Source: Nematopogon swammerdamellus
Lineage: Eukaryota > Arthropoda > Insecta > Lepidoptera > Adelidae
Reading direction: 5' to 3'
Length of the DNA: 64,000 bases
Assembly: GCA_946902875.1 (NCBI GenBank)
Contig: OX336340.1
Coordinates: 11,361,566-11,425,565 of the forward strand
In this document: positions 10,452-22,195 of the stretch, in pieces
Numbering within the stretch: the stretch's first letter is position 1
Layout: every line of letters starts with the position of its first letter
Position numbers and translations under genes: made by a program
Notes under the pieces: generated by a model
The model's database searches: none
Told to the model about the DNA's origin: nothing
Seen by the model: only the letters and a program-made list of their open reading frames with translations

Positions 10452-13400
10452 CTACAAATTGAAGTTGCTTCCCGCTCCACTCGAGTGATCGATGTTGTAA
10501 CCGGTGATCACATCCTGAGGGCCTCGACTGGATCCTCCGACAGAGCCGTTTTCCGACAGTGGAGGAAGGGAGCCGAAGGGCTTGGCCGCTCCGTACCCCT
10601 TGGAGGGGTCTTCTAAAGACTGCGTGACATATCCAGAGTTGATGGTGTTCGAGGAGCTTCCGTGACTCTGCGGTGGATGCTTCACTTTCCCGTTTCGAGT
10701 CACCACTGCATTGAAGCTGTTGGTTGGAAATGTATGTATAATGTATGTTAGATAGATAGAAAATTCTTTATTGCTCCAGTAAACATTAAACTGTAACAAA
10801 TACATTGGAAAATTTACATAAGGTGCAAAGGCAGACTTATCCCTTACAGAGATGTCTTACAGTCAACCTTTGGATGTTTGAGATTCGATAATATAGTGAA
10901 ATGTAAGTAGGTAGTAGCAGAAGAGTTCAGCGTGACAATTGAACATAAAATAATAATAAGAATACTTATTACCAATACATATAAGTACATGCTAGTAAAA
11001 TATAAGCCATACATGTTATTTAAACCTACAACACATTTGCATCATAGATAGAATACTCGTTACATGAAGATCTGAGAAGTTAAAATGTTTGGCAACACGT
11101 AGCCACCAAGGATTATTAGCTCAAATTGGTGACGTTGCAAAAGTTATCATACTCAAAAAGAAAGATGTGCATTCCGAAAAAGAAGGGCCCTCATGCAACA
11201 AGGGAAAGCGTTTAATAGGAGTCCCCTGATTCCGAGAGCGCTTTCCATTATCTCTTGTTCCATTCTGCTGAGACTGAAAAATGCCAATGCATTAAATATA
11301 TAAATGTTACATTCTAGTTGACAGTCTGAAGTGTTAGAAAAGTTCCAGTCCAGCAATATTAGTTTGTAGGCAGACTAACCCATGCGTGGAGTCGGCGGTG
11401 TAGTCGACCTTGCGTACGGCGCCGTCGGGTTCCAGCAGGGTGTAGGAGCCGCGCACCACGTCGCCGTCTCGGCTCTCCCAGTGACTTTTCCGGTCGCCCG
11501 TCCGGTGATCCGACACCTCGTACTTGTACTCGTACTGAGGCTGTAATACCATTTCAGGTGTACTATGGTTCATTTATTTTTTTGTTTTTATTTAAAAAAA
11601 TCGGTAACTTAATGTTTCCTCACACAATAATCCAGAGGAATAATGCAACTGTTCAGAGGTAAACAGTTGATATTGATATGACCATGCCAAGTGCAGAAAC
11701 TGAATTACAAATAAATTTAGATAAAGTAACCACATAGTAGAAAACATACAGCGGCGATTCCTTTAAGTTGGCTAGGTTTGCGCCGCCAAACCAAACAAAA
11801 TGAATGCCAAACAAAAACAAGTGTGAAAAAATATCGGGGTTATATTATTTTTAATTATATATAACCCACGATGAATAAGCTAAAACGTCAATCCCGTTAC
11901 ATAATTTGAAATTTCGCGCACGTCACACGCGGGCGAAGAATGACGACACATCAAAGCATTCATTGGCCGGTTGACTACATTTGAAGCGCCTTCGTATTCC
12001 ATACAAGCGGCCGATGGCCCCCCGTCCCGCGCGCACCCGCTGATAGCGTTTCGCGTTGGCGCAGCAGGGAGCGCATTTAGTGACTAGCGAGCTAGGCTAG
12101 GTGAGTTGTGTGTGCGTGTGTGTGCGCGCTGCTGCGGCAGCGTATGCGTGACTGCTTTGTAAACAAAATCCTGCGTGTTGATAGCTGTATTATATTCCGT
12201 TTTGTAGGTTATGGATGTATCTGGTGCCAACGTCTGGTGCGGTGTTTTTTTAAAGTGATTATTTATTGGTAATAATGGCAAATTCCAGTGCGAAATCTAT
12301 AATAGAAGATCTTTTCGAAAAAACATTCTCAACGTTGCCCTTGCCCAAGCTTGTCGAATTTGAAGTAGACGCCAGTACTCTTTTCCCAATACTCAGCACC
12401 AGGAGTCGCTACTGAAAACATAATTAAGTTGGAAAAAAGTGTCTAAAAGTGTTTTAAAGAGCGTAATTAAATACTTACTACAGCATCGTCACTTTGTCTT
12501 GGAGCAGAAAAGGCTGAAAAAAATGTTTCTTCAATAAGACAACAAAAATGTAGTTAAATCAAAAACAACGACAACTAAAATGGAATATTCAAGCATTAAG
12601 CAGACGGCGGAACATTCGAATCAAATGTGAAGCAAATAAAAATTCATAATGCGAAAATGTAAACCATCTGTGGAGACTTCAACATTACACCTGCCTATAC
12701 AATTGGCAAGAAAACGAGCGTTTCTATCTTAAGTGTACCTTACAGCTAATGCTTATAGTCAACACGGAATGATGAGGTACAATGAGTATAGAACCTGACG
12801 CTGGAGGCTGAGCGGGCTGGCGGAACAGTATGCTCTGCGAGGAGGTCGCGTGCTGGAGCGCGGGCGCCGCCTCCGTGAGTTGTGTGTGCGTGTGTGTGCG
12901 CGCTGCTGCGGCAGCGTATGCGTGACTGCTTTGTAAACAAAATCCTGCGTGTTGATAGCTGTATTATATTCCGTTTTGTAGGTTATGGATGTATCTGGTG
13001 CCAACGTCTGGTGCGGTGTTTTTTTAAAGTGATTATTTATTGGTAATAATGGCAAATTCCAGTGCGAAATCTATAATAGAAGATCTTTTCGAAAAAACAT
13101 TCTCAACGTTGCCCTTGCCCAAGCTTGTCGAATTTGAAGTAGACGCCAGTACTCTTTTCCCAATACTCAGCACCAGGAGTCGCTACTGAAAACATAATTA
13201 AGTTGGAAAAAAGTGTCTAAAAGTGTTTTAAAGAGCGTAATTAAATACTTACTACAGCATCGTCACTTTGTCTTGGAGCAGAAAAGGCTGAAAAAAATGT
13301 TTCTTCAATAAGACAACAAAAATGTAGTTAAATCAAAAACAACGACAACTAAAATGGAATATTCAAGCATTAAGCAGACGGCGGAACATTCGAATCAAAT

Positions 13401-13692
13401 GTGAAGCAAATAAAAATTCATAATGCGAAAATGTAAACCATCTGTGGAGACTTCAACATTACACCTGCCTATACAATTGGCAAGAAAACGAGCGTTTCTA
13501 TCTTAAGTGTACCTTACAGCTAATGCTTATAGTCAACACGGAATGATGAGGTACAATGAGTATAGAACCTGACGCTGGAGGCTGAGCGGGCTGGCGGAAC
13601 AGTATGCTCTGCGAGGAGGTCGCGTGCTGGAGCGCGGGCGCCGCCTCCGCCGCGCGCGACAACACGCACGCCGCCGCACACCACGTCCACAT
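10452..13692 (-). CDS. RR-2 cuticular protein, complete on the minus strand
   Basis: Complement join: 13692-13513, 11540-11380, 10716-10452; 606 nt, 201 residues. Exon 1 (60 codons) starts with a short signal peptide (MWTWCAAACVLSRAAEA, cleavage before APALQ) and ends at AAG|GTACAC in phase 0. Exon 2 holds the RR-2 domain: PQYEYKYEVSDHRTGD, ESRDGDVVRGSYTLLEPDG, then VRKVDYTADSTHG. Exon 3 completes Gly-Phe-Asn-Ala-Val-Val and adds a Ser/Gly/Pro-rich tail. The donor GG|GTTAGT and acceptor AACAG match in phase. The exon 1 donor is moderate and a small extra exon cannot be excluded. Most of exon 1 (from 13648 downwards) is included in a 774-bp tandem duplication. AATAAA lies at 10295-10290 on this strand. 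The product is a chitin-binding protein of the extracellular cuticle. Confidence 0.75.
10746..10860 (-). mobile_element. LINE 3'-end fragment in an intron
   Basis: The phrases 'attctttattgctccag', 'ggcagacttatcccttac' and 'cttacagtcaacc' match a tail seen again at about 49868-49938. A minus-strand AATAAAGAAT suggests the polyadenylation end of a 5'-truncated LINE. It sits inside the intron between exons 2 and 3 of the minus-strand RR-2 gene. Confidence 0.45.
11541..12100. other. intron sequence, GC-rich toward its right end
   Basis: No exon seen. 11925-12100 is GC-rich and ends in CTAG|GTGAGT, a good plus-strand splice-donor context next to the duplication breakpoint. It may be the remains of a plus-strand transcription unit or a transposon end. 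Confidence 0.35.
12101..13648. repeat. 774-bp perfect tandem duplication
   Basis: 12101-12874 and 12875-13648 are direct copies with a period of 774 bp; no difference was seen on reading them through. The unit contains the 3' two thirds of exon 1 of the minus-strand RR-2 gene with its donor, part of the next intron, and a 46-codon plus-strand open frame. The left copy's exon piece lacks both the signal-peptide start and an acceptor (it is preceded on the minus strand by CACAACTCAC), so it is probably spliced out. Such identity means a very recent event or an assembly duplication. Confidence 0.85.
12275..12415 (+). CDS. short open frame of unknown origin (two identical copies)
   Basis: A 46-residue frame starting MANSSAKSIIEDLFEKTFST and ending TRSRY-stop, repeated identically at 13049-13189 in the second duplication copy. 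A plausible acceptor (CCGTTTTGTAG) lies 68 bp upstream at about 12207, and a donor-like AG|GTGAGT at 12100, so it could be the first coding exon of a degraded plus-strand gene or transposase. The composition looks like genuine protein (amphipathic, acidic), but no family is recognised. Confidence 0.3.
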   Translation: MANSSAKSIIEDLFEKTFSTLPLPKLVEFEVDASTLFPILSTRSRY

Positions 13693-14315
13693 CCACACCC
13701 TCACCTGGCACTAACATTTCATTTCTTAAATAAACATACAGCAACATCACATCTACTTTTATTTCATCGTTTGTTTAAGTCATACGGTTTAAGTAATCTT
13801 CAAACAAAGGAGTGTAAATTTGATAAATCTGGAGAGTAGTTATATTTTTTTTATTTCTTCTTGTTGGTGTTCCAATTTGTCTTTCTTGCTACATACAGAT
13901 CAGGTAGGCCAGGTCAAAATTATTTTTCGTAAAAAACTATCTAAGTAATTAAAGAAGGAAAATCTTCTATAATTTCCACAAAATGTTTATCGATTTTAAT
14001 ATCTTTTATTTCCTCTACATTATCCACGCACCTTACAAAACATTGTTGTTTCTTTAGACTTTTTCCCACAGTCGGTCGTCCACATCCGGTAGTCACCGTA
14101 TCCACTGATGCAGCGTTACTTTGCGAATGCGTTTTATACTGCCCTAGTGCATCTGATAGGGTCGACTATAAATGAAACATCTTTATAGGGAATGCGTGTC
14201 AGTGTAGATAACTGGCGAAACAATACGTATTCTCATTAGACAACATACGTATTCATTACAGTATATCGTAGAGTATTGGGTTTTAAATGAGAGGAAAAGT
14301 ACATGTAGAGGCATT
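13693..14315. other. upstream flank of the minus-strand RR-2 gene
   Basis: AT-rich. The promoter of the minus-strand gene should lie here, but I see no clear TATA box at a suitable distance. No other gene seen. Confidence 0.35.
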
Positions 14316-14445
14316 TTTTTTTTTTATGGAAACTGACACGGTTGGCTCTTTATCACCTACAACATCCGTGATGTCAGCCCATAACACCGGGTGAACTAGG
14401 TGCCATGTCAGTGCTTCCCTTCGGTCGTGCCGTTTAGTATTACGT
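14316..14445 (-). mobile_element. SINE family B, 3' end
   Basis: On the minus strand it ends in the family signature CGTGTCAGTTTCCATAAAAA, preceded by ATGGCACCTAGTTCACCCGG and TTATGGGCTGACATCACGGA. It is truncated on its 5' side. Confidence 0.8.
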
Positions 14446-15764
14446 ACTGATTAGAACAGAAAACTCTGAACGAATATTGAGAGTTTTACCTATTATGAAC
14501 CAATAAGACAGAAATAATACCCCGGTGAAAGGCAGGCGGCAGGACATTTGCGAAAATTGTAATCAATCATTCATCAGTCTAGCTAAACAGTTTATTATGT
14601 ACAGTACCCGGCATTAAGTAATGAACATTCAACTTCAGGAAGAGACAATCCGGTTGTAGAGCATCGTCTCTGTCGCATGAACTCACTGGTCGTTGATTCG
14701 AAACTTCATCAAGAAAAGAGTTCAACGCGTGCTTCAATTTCAACGTTTTAAATGATTATGTTTATCCTAAAGTGTCCAAGTTAAAATAATATATATAATA
14801 TAAAAATGACAAAATGTCTAAGTCAATGCAATATGACAGCACTCAACAATAATTACTCCACGTCAAATAAATCTCCGTAAACACGACGCACAATGGGTGG
14901 CCGACGCTAAGTGGCTGCGAGGCTAAGGATAAAAAAAATGTGTTAGTTTTATCACAATCTGTGCTAAATATGTCGGAGTGAGCGAGTGAGCTCTCGGATG
15001 TGTTTGCGATTTACATATTCTTTTGTTCGACATTGTAATTGAAACATCTTGAGATAGCATCGGAACCTTGTTTGGTCGGCGCTTCCACGCATGCGTCGCC
15101 CTCGCGCGGCTGGCACCCAGTTGTTCGAGTTTTAGCTATTTTGAATGCGTTTTATGCTACAATTTGTCAAAAATGCGTGCAATTAGAAAGTAAACTATTA
15201 AAATTAAAACCTATTTACTCATAGAAATTATTGTACATGTTTTTCCCTCATGTTTTGGTAGGCACCTCGACCCGTAAAAGTATACATTAACATTAATTGT
15301 TTTATACAATAACTTGATTTGGTTTCCATGAGAGTTTCAGTTTTGACTTTCTGTCCTTTTAGATAATGGTGATTGGTCAATGTAGCGGGTTTAGTAGATT
15401 GATTTAGCAAACCTTTTCGTTTATTGACTATGTTCATATTTGTGAAATAAAATGTGCTGCCATCTGACGGATCAATCGTATACTTATACGGTACGAACGT
15501 GATATTTTCCAATGCATTGGGTGATGGGCCAAGGTGTATTTAAGCGGTACTGAACGAAACCAGATGGCGCTCTTCCTAAAAAATATAACAAAGCCTCCTT
15601 CTATTCGACTCCTTTCTTCTGTACATCACCTTTACTTTAGAAGTTGTTTTCCTACGTGCTACAAATAGCGACTTTATACGGAAAATTTGTAGAAATGTAT
15701 GTAACAATAATATAAATATGTAACTTTTAAGCTTCTAAGTCAACGAAATCACTAGATACGGCCT
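14446..15764. other. intergenic, nothing recognised
   Basis: Several open frames of 60-95 codons have no splice context, signal or composition bias. 15039-15230 and 15228-15512 are the longest. The start of a family D repeat is at 15731. Confidence 0.4.
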
Positions 15765-16992
15765 TAAGTCACATATTTTGCTACTGGCAAATCAAATCAA
15801 AACCTATAGAGTACTTCTCGTTAACCTAGAATAATGAAATTTTGTAAGAAGCAAGGAACCTATTGACTCCCGCGTTATAAAGCCCCAAAACCGCTTACTC
15901 CCGCATGGGCGTGGCCCGCGGACGGCGCGCGCGCACATGAGCGCCGACCTCGACATAAACGCAGATATTTCGGAAACTAATAAAGTTAGATCTATAAACT
16001 CTTCTGTCCTAGAAAGCCTAGAAAATTTCCTAAAATCCATGTGAAACAGTGAGGCTTACCTTGTTTAGAAGTACCAGATATTTTAGATAGAAAAAAAAAT
16101 CCCAAAAAAAATTTGAAAAATTCATTATAATATAAATTCAAAACATACCTTTACAATATTTATATTAGAATACTCGTAAAGAAACATACTTTTAGAAATA
16201 GTAAAGTATAATATACGTTTTCTTTACAGAAATCGGCGAAATCGGATGTTCAACATGAAGATCCTGGGACATTCCGTAAACTCCCAGAAGGCACGCGCGT
16301 GATATTTTTTAATAATTTTATAAATATATTATTTGAACTAAACCTTCTTTTATTTTGCAACTGGTCGTATGTTTGTATCATAATGCGAAGAAAATTGGAA
16401 AAATAAGCTATATTTCCATGAAAAATATGCCCTCAAAGTCATTGTTTACACATTTCATACAAAAATAAACAAACATTTTTGAGCGACGAAAAATATGACT
16501 TTTGTCGCCACCCGAACTCGTAATGCATCTTCTATTGGTAGAATAACTAATAAATAACACTATTTACTAACCTTTAGCTCATAGATGCACTTGAATACAC
16601 TTATAAACATTATTTTCACGGGGCGCTCTTACTTGAAAAATACGCACACGGACAGATTATCAATGTGTCCACTGACGGCAAGTTATTGTTTCCATAGCCA
16701 ATATTATTGTTTCTTGGAGACAGGCTCCTCATCCTTTCAAAAAATGGTCAGGCAGTCAAGAGAGGATCAGGGCAAAATAAAGTGAATTTGGTCAAATAGT
16801 GCGGCCGTAAATTGCGCATAAATCTTGTGACCGAACGGTCACGCGGGAGCGAGCGGAGATCGTAATTGTTCCCCATCGGGAACCATGGAGACTCAACCGG
16901 TAAGTCACATATTTTGCTACTGGCAAATCAAATCAAAACCTATAGAGTACTTCTCGTTAACCTAGAATAATGAAATTTTGTAAGAAGCAAGG
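15765..16992. repeat. 92-bp perfect direct repeats flanking a 1.04-kb segment
   Basis: 15765-15856 and 16901-16992 are identical as read (TAAGTCACATATTTTGCTAC ... GTAAGAAGCAAGG) and are part of repeat family D. They enclose 15857-16900, a segment of different composition with CpG-rich patches at both ends (15895-15955 and 16800-16880). That segment holds a splice-acceptor-like TTTCTTTACAG at 16229 and ATGGAGACTCAACCG|GTAAGT at 16884. The second half of the donor is contributed by the repeat, so the exon appearance may be accidental. This could be an insertion with an unusually long duplication, or a tandem duplication followed by divergence. Confidence 0.65.
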
Positions 16993-17356
16993 TCTCACAG
17001 CATAATTAAATGAAAAAATCCGAAAAGTGTAAATTTCGAGTTATATGAATTAAAAAAAAAAAATTCTTTTGTATGTCAAGGACCCTCTTTCCTCAAGAAC
17101 GGTTCACGATATCAAATTGAAATTAGTATTAAATGAATGAAGGTTTGCGATCCCTTAAAGGTGTAGAAAATGCAAGCTTCTAGATCAACTCAATCAAAAG
17201 ATACGGCCATTTATTTCAGATTTTAATACTCGCAAACTCACTCAAATCAAATCAATACCTACATATAGGGTATTTCTCGTGAGCCTAGAATCATGAAATT
17301 TGGTAAGAAGCAAAGTCTCACAGCACAAGCAAAGGAAAAATCAGAAAATTGTAATT
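16993..17356 (+). repeat. dispersed repeat family D, second unit
   Basis: Continues family D: 'ctttcctcaagaacggttca', 'aactcaatcaaaagatacgg', 'gagcctagaatcatgaaatt'. It matches 2040-2345 and ends where a minus-strand SINE B inserted. Non-coding. Confidence 0.55.
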
Positions 17357-17562
17357 TTTTTTTTTATGGAAACTGACACGGTTGGCCACATCACCTACAA
17401 CGTCCGTGATGTCAGCCCATAACACCGGGTGAACTAGGTGCCATGTCAGTGCTTTCCCCTTTGATCGTGCCGGCTACACTGAACTGGTCGGAAAACACAA
17501 ACTATTTACATAGCCGTTTCGACCGACGTTTCATTCAGTGCGGTGGTACCAACCCAAATTTG
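17357..17562 (-). mobile_element. SINE family B, 3' half
   Basis: A T run at 17356-17367 (A tail on the minus strand), then the complement of TCAGTTTCCAT, CACCCGGTGTTATGGGCTGA, CGTCGGTCGAAACGGCTATG and GGTTGGTACCACCGCACTGA. It lacks the 5S/tRNA head. Confidence 0.85.
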
Positions 17563-20028
17563 TAGTTAAGATGTCTTATAAAAAATATATTTCCGTATAT
17601 TTCAATTACTCGAATGCCTGACAGTCAAACCATTGCTGTAGTGTTTATAGGCGTTTCGTGATTTTCCAAAACACAATTATTTTTGTACATATCTACATAA
17701 TACAAATATATTGAGTAATAGTACGGAACCCTCGGTGTGCGAGTCCAACTCGCACTTGTCGACTTTTTTATTTTATTTTACAAGATTACCTAGTAGGGTA
17801 GTGAATTTTTATAATTAATGCATTTCCTTTTATAACCAAACCAATTAATATACATATAATGTATGTGTTAGTGTAGAGTTCAGTTTCAGCTTTTAGTACA
17901 AGCAAGGTATGCAAAATTGCTAGGTTTAACATTTATCATGAGTGGGCACATATTAATTAAAATACGTTTCGATTCTCGGCAAAGATAGATTTACCCGCCC
18001 AGTCACAAACCGCGGACCACTTCATCTTATTGATAGATCACTTCTTACTCGTTTTGCAAGGAAACTCGCTTAGGGAATGTGCATAATTTTATTTTTTTAT
18101 ATACAGCTGGCGCTGGTTTCTGTGCCCAATACTTCAACGGAAGATCAGACACAGCCAATAACACCATTCCTCGCGAAACCACGCTCAGAGAGGCGCCATA
18201 CCGGCTAATTAATGACCAAACCTAAGACTGGTTGACGGTACGATATTTGTATTTACTTTTTTTATAGTGAAGCGACCATTGAGTCTGCCCAACCATCGAC
18301 CACTGCCCAAGAGTCAGTTGAATGAAAACTTTCGAAAACAGCCAATAACACCTCTACTCGCAAAACCGCTCAGTGATACACGATGCCAGATATTAGGCAG
18401 ACAAAAAGGTCATCGAGGAATTTGATTACTATGCCTTCTGAAGACACTCAGGTACCACTACACGTGACTGCGCGCTCGGACAAGTTGTGTGTCAACCACA
18501 TAATATTATGGATGTTGTACCTACTGCTAATATGTATAAAATAAAATATAAAAGTATATTTGATTTTATTTTAATAAACTCTAGGCCTCTGGATGAAATA
18601 TAAAATTCGTAAAACATTAGGTCAAATACTTCAGTGTTTTGCATTGACCTAAGAAAAATTGGTTAATTCTATGGTGTTTTCTCTTTCATATGGTGTCAAA
18701 AGTGACAATGACAGCATTCTAAAAAAAACATGTTCTTCCGATATGTTTTTTTATTGCTGTCCCCATTTCAAATGTCTAAAACGTATTAAACTATTAGGCC
18801 AGCGGGTAGGCACGGTTGCATAAGAACGTCACACAGACACAGCAGCATGTGGCGGGCAAGCGATTTGTCTCACAGTCCCGCGCAGCGTAACATCGCTTAT
18901 CGCGACATCTGACGCCATTCAACTCTACTATCAACAGCTTCAGGTCGCTCCATTCCAAGCATGACACTAGTTTATTTTCTTAATTAATGTTAGTTAATAT
19001 TAAATATTAATTCCACCTATAGTACTATTATACATATAGTACTGCATATAGGTGATACGATCGCAAACGCAGGCACATTAATGGTAATAACATTCAAACA
19101 GAAACAATTTATAAAAACACACTTAAATTACAATCCAACAGAAATATCATTATCGAACAAAAATATTGTAACACTTGGAGTGTACGTAGGTACCAATTTG
19201 TCAAACTAACATAGAACAAGCCAGTCCCCTGCGGCGTCGCCGGGCAGCGGCGGAGGCGTCGCGGCCAGCGACACTAGCTAGGCCTACAACCACCATAGGA
19301 ATGCGTGTCATTGTGTCGTCTGTCATATGTTAAGATGACACATGTGAAAGAAAACAATTGCATGTTTTGATTGGAGTTATTGCTTCACATTGATACACTT
19401 TTTTCTGAAAGCCAGCTTGGATTGATGTGCCGAGGGAATAATGGTTCATGGTGGAAAAATCACTGTGAAAAAAGTACTACAGGAGATTTGCTAATGCCCT
19501 TAAAAACTATCTATAGATATCACGATTGTTTCGACCAAACACTGTAGTGGTGTAACATTTGTAACATATTCAAAATTAACATCATGTTTACAAAGTCACT
19601 AACATAAAAAAAGTTTCGACCAGCTTAATTTTTAAAATCTTTGTTTATTAAGAAAATAAGTTTTTGCTTATCTCTTAGATGGGACTTCAGTACTCCATCA
19701 CCGGCCAAATCTTTGTTTTTTTATTTTATTATTGTCGTCACCAACAACAACCGTGATGTCATCCCGTGCCTTTGGAAATGTTTGTCCAGATGCTCCGAGA
19801 CAGATACGACGCTGCCTTGGAAACTAGCTTGCAAAGAAAGGGATCAACCTTATCAGATAACATAACTCGAAAATTTTTTCGTGTGGTCATATGACTACTT
19901 TTCCGAGATAGTTATCGACTTTTTCTACCACCGACGTTGCACTTCACTATGCCGCGAATCCCTACTCTTCCAATCCTGAACACAGCCCTCGTGCTCCGTG
20001 CTGTCTGCGTAGCTGTATACTTTGTCAG
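17563..20028. other. intergenic, scattered motifs only
   Basis: Contains the 'cggaaccctcggtgtgcgag' motif at 17724 and two related phrases, 'ccaataacacc...cgcgaaaccacgctca' (18155-18195 and about 18340-18370), the second half of which recurs near 42675-42705. A GC-rich patch lies at 19220-19280. The open frame at 19641-19865 looks spurious. No gene recognised. Confidence 0.4.
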
Positions 20029-20222
20029 CCTCTGTAGCTCATTGGTGTTATGCATCGGTGTTCGATCGTCGAATTTAAGCTCACCGGGCGCTCTGAATGG
20101 ATGACCGTCCGACCGTTGATGAAATCTTCGTAAAAGTTAACATCCCCTTCCTTACTAAATGGTAGGCGGTAGGGTTTAAAACCTGGATTGATACCACAGT
20201 ACAGCATGGTTATGTCGTAGCT
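20029..20222 (+). mobile_element. SINE family B, diverged head
   Basis: TGTAGCTCATTGGTG (A-box-like) at 20034, a decayed 5S-like segment (GAATTTAAGCTCACCGGGCG and ATGGATGACCGTCCGACCGT), then TAAATGGTAGGCGGTAGGG. An old copy with many substitutions. Confidence 0.6.
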
Positions 20223-20292
20223 AATTCGAAGCAGACTCTTATCTGCTTCTGAAAATGAACAGTTTCATTGATTGGAAAATTCATGAAAACAT

Positions 20293-20344
20293 GCTACACG
20301 CAAAGAGTTTGTATTCGACGTAATACAAACTCTTTGGCTACACG
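20293..20344. mobile_element. P-type TIR-only scar, 36 bp, with 8-bp TSD
   Basis: Perfect 8-bp direct repeats GCTACACG (20293-20300 and 20337-20344) bracket 36 bp (20301-20336). This consists of CAAAGAGTTTGTATT, a 4-bp CGAC filler, and GTAATACAAACTCTTTG. Both outer parts equal the termini of the P-superfamily transposon at 44587-47918. Nothing internal is left. It is either an excision footprint or an extreme internal-deletion copy. Confidence 0.85.
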
Positions 20345-21248
20345 TATCTACTAATAATTCATCTGTTGACACACATTGCCTAAATAAGCATAAAACAAAA
20401 AACATAAAACACTATTTTGAACCTTAAACTTACTTAACTCAATCTAATCGGGCCGGACAGACAGCCCAGTCACCATCGGCGACGACCAGTGGCTGCTATC
20501 ATTCAAAGTATGAAGACGCAGCTAGTGCTTAAAAGACTGCGGTATTACAGCGTGAGGCACAATTTGCAAAATTTGCCACATTTTCGTTTCGGTTTTTGTT
20601 CAACGAATTTCAAAAATATATATATTAAAAAATCCTGTCTAAAAGTTGACCATATTTAAAAGTTGGTGACGGATTTTTATTTTTATTTATGTGAATTAAT
20701 ATGTGAAAAAAAAAATCAAAAACGTACTACTAAATGGTCGAAATACTCCAAAATGCTCTCTTTGTTTCGAAATTGCAGCTTTCTAAAACATTATTTTGAG
20801 TTTATACTAATTGCAGATGATGTAAGATAAAATTTTACTTCTTTTGACAGATTTGGATATTCCTGTAATGTAAATTCGTTTAACAAACTTTGAACAAATA
20901 CTATAAAACAAGCGAACGCTTCGCTATTCAAAATGCGCCATATCAGTGCGCATTTTGATGCTGTAGTACCGCGCTGACCCATAGTCCCTACCAATCAAAT
21001 TAGGTGCTTTAAAATAAAGACATTGAATTGTAAACCACCGTCGTCGGCTAAAAAAGAAATAAGTTACCTCTCTAGAAATGGTAGCGAACTTATAATCATC
21101 AGTCAATCTGAGAGGTATATCTCAGCGTGTCACTCACGACACGAAGCGACACAATGACTTACCATTACATTACAACATTATCATAACTTCACGAAACGTC
21201 TCAATTCGGAACGTGCGGCACACACGGCTGTGACGCAATTACCTATAG
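20345..21248. other. intergenic, nothing recognised
   Basis: Short frames on both strands near 20791-21106 lack gene-like features. AT-rich throughout. Confidence 0.4.
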
Positions 21249-21366
21249 CTGAATCAGTTGTACCATCAGATGGTACAACTGATTCTCTAGTATCTAGTAG
21301 TAGTAGTAGTAGTAGTAGTAGACCTTGCGCTATATACTAGAGATTCTCTAGTATATAGTGCAAAGT
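21249..21366. repeat. paired palindromes around a TAG microsatellite
   Basis: Palindrome 1: GAATCAGTTGTACCATC with its inverse (about 21252-21283). Then (TAG)n at about 21293-21322. Palindrome 2: GCGCTATATACTAGAGA with an inverse TTCTCTAGTATATAGTGC. Probably relics of small fold-back elements. Confidence 0.6.
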
Positions 21367-22195
21367 CTGTCTGTTTGTTTCCTTATATTCCGAGAACGCC
21401 TTAACCCATTTACGTGCGCGCTCATCAATCTCATGCGAGAGTGTGGAGGTTCGCATCCTAGGTTTTGCATTAAAATCGACTAGTTTTCATGTCGGTATTT
21501 CCAAGAATTTACGTCGTCAGTTGTGTGAAACAAACATAGTAGGGTTCCACTTTACTGCTGGCGTGGCATCTCACAGAGCGTGTGCTTTCGCGAGGAGAGG
21601 TGAATTTGGCTCTGTCAACCAGTGCTGGTTTTCATTAAGGAAAGGGGGGGAGAAAATTGTTCTCCAAAACTGTGTTCAACAATTTTATGTTGTGTAACGT
21701 TGATTGAAATATATGAGTCCACAAGTGTGACGGACTGAGATATGCACTTGTAATTTCATCGTTGTGCACCAACGACATTCTAATTTCATTTGTTGTGCAC
21801 ACCATTGATTTAAGAGTTCTCACCTGCTCGACGAATCGATACCCCTTGTATCCTTTTTAATTCTTTGGGCATGACGCAAATCGTAGAGTTCACATTACTT
21901 GCGTTGACCCGCAACGCAAACGCTTTGTAGTGCAGGATATGAAGTCGCACTGACGGCAGCCGGTCTGCAGTTCAGCCAAATGTCATCAGATAAGGCCTAT
22001 TAATCCTGAATAACGTTCACAAGATGTCCGTTCGTAGCCACACGCCAATAACAATAAAGTGGAGTGCGGCTGAAGAGCCTTGGTTCAGTATTAGCCGATA
22101 TTTGTATTATCACAATGTTTTAATAAGATAACACTTTTTATATGAAAAAGATTAGTACTTTATTTCACACTTATAGGAAGATTTTTTTTTCTATG
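21367..22195. other. intergenic, nothing recognised
   Basis: The open frame at 21443-21697 has no supporting features. No known repeats recognised. Confidence 0.35.

Noticed and set aside
13498..13704. Longer exon 1 starting upstream of 13692 on the minus strand
   Set aside because: The extension begins with GTG. The first ATG in frame is at 13692 and already gives a good signal peptide.
16233..16303. Possible terminal exon after TTTCTTTACAG at 16229
   Set aside because: An acceptor-like site exists, but no partner exon, domain or consistent frame could be found.
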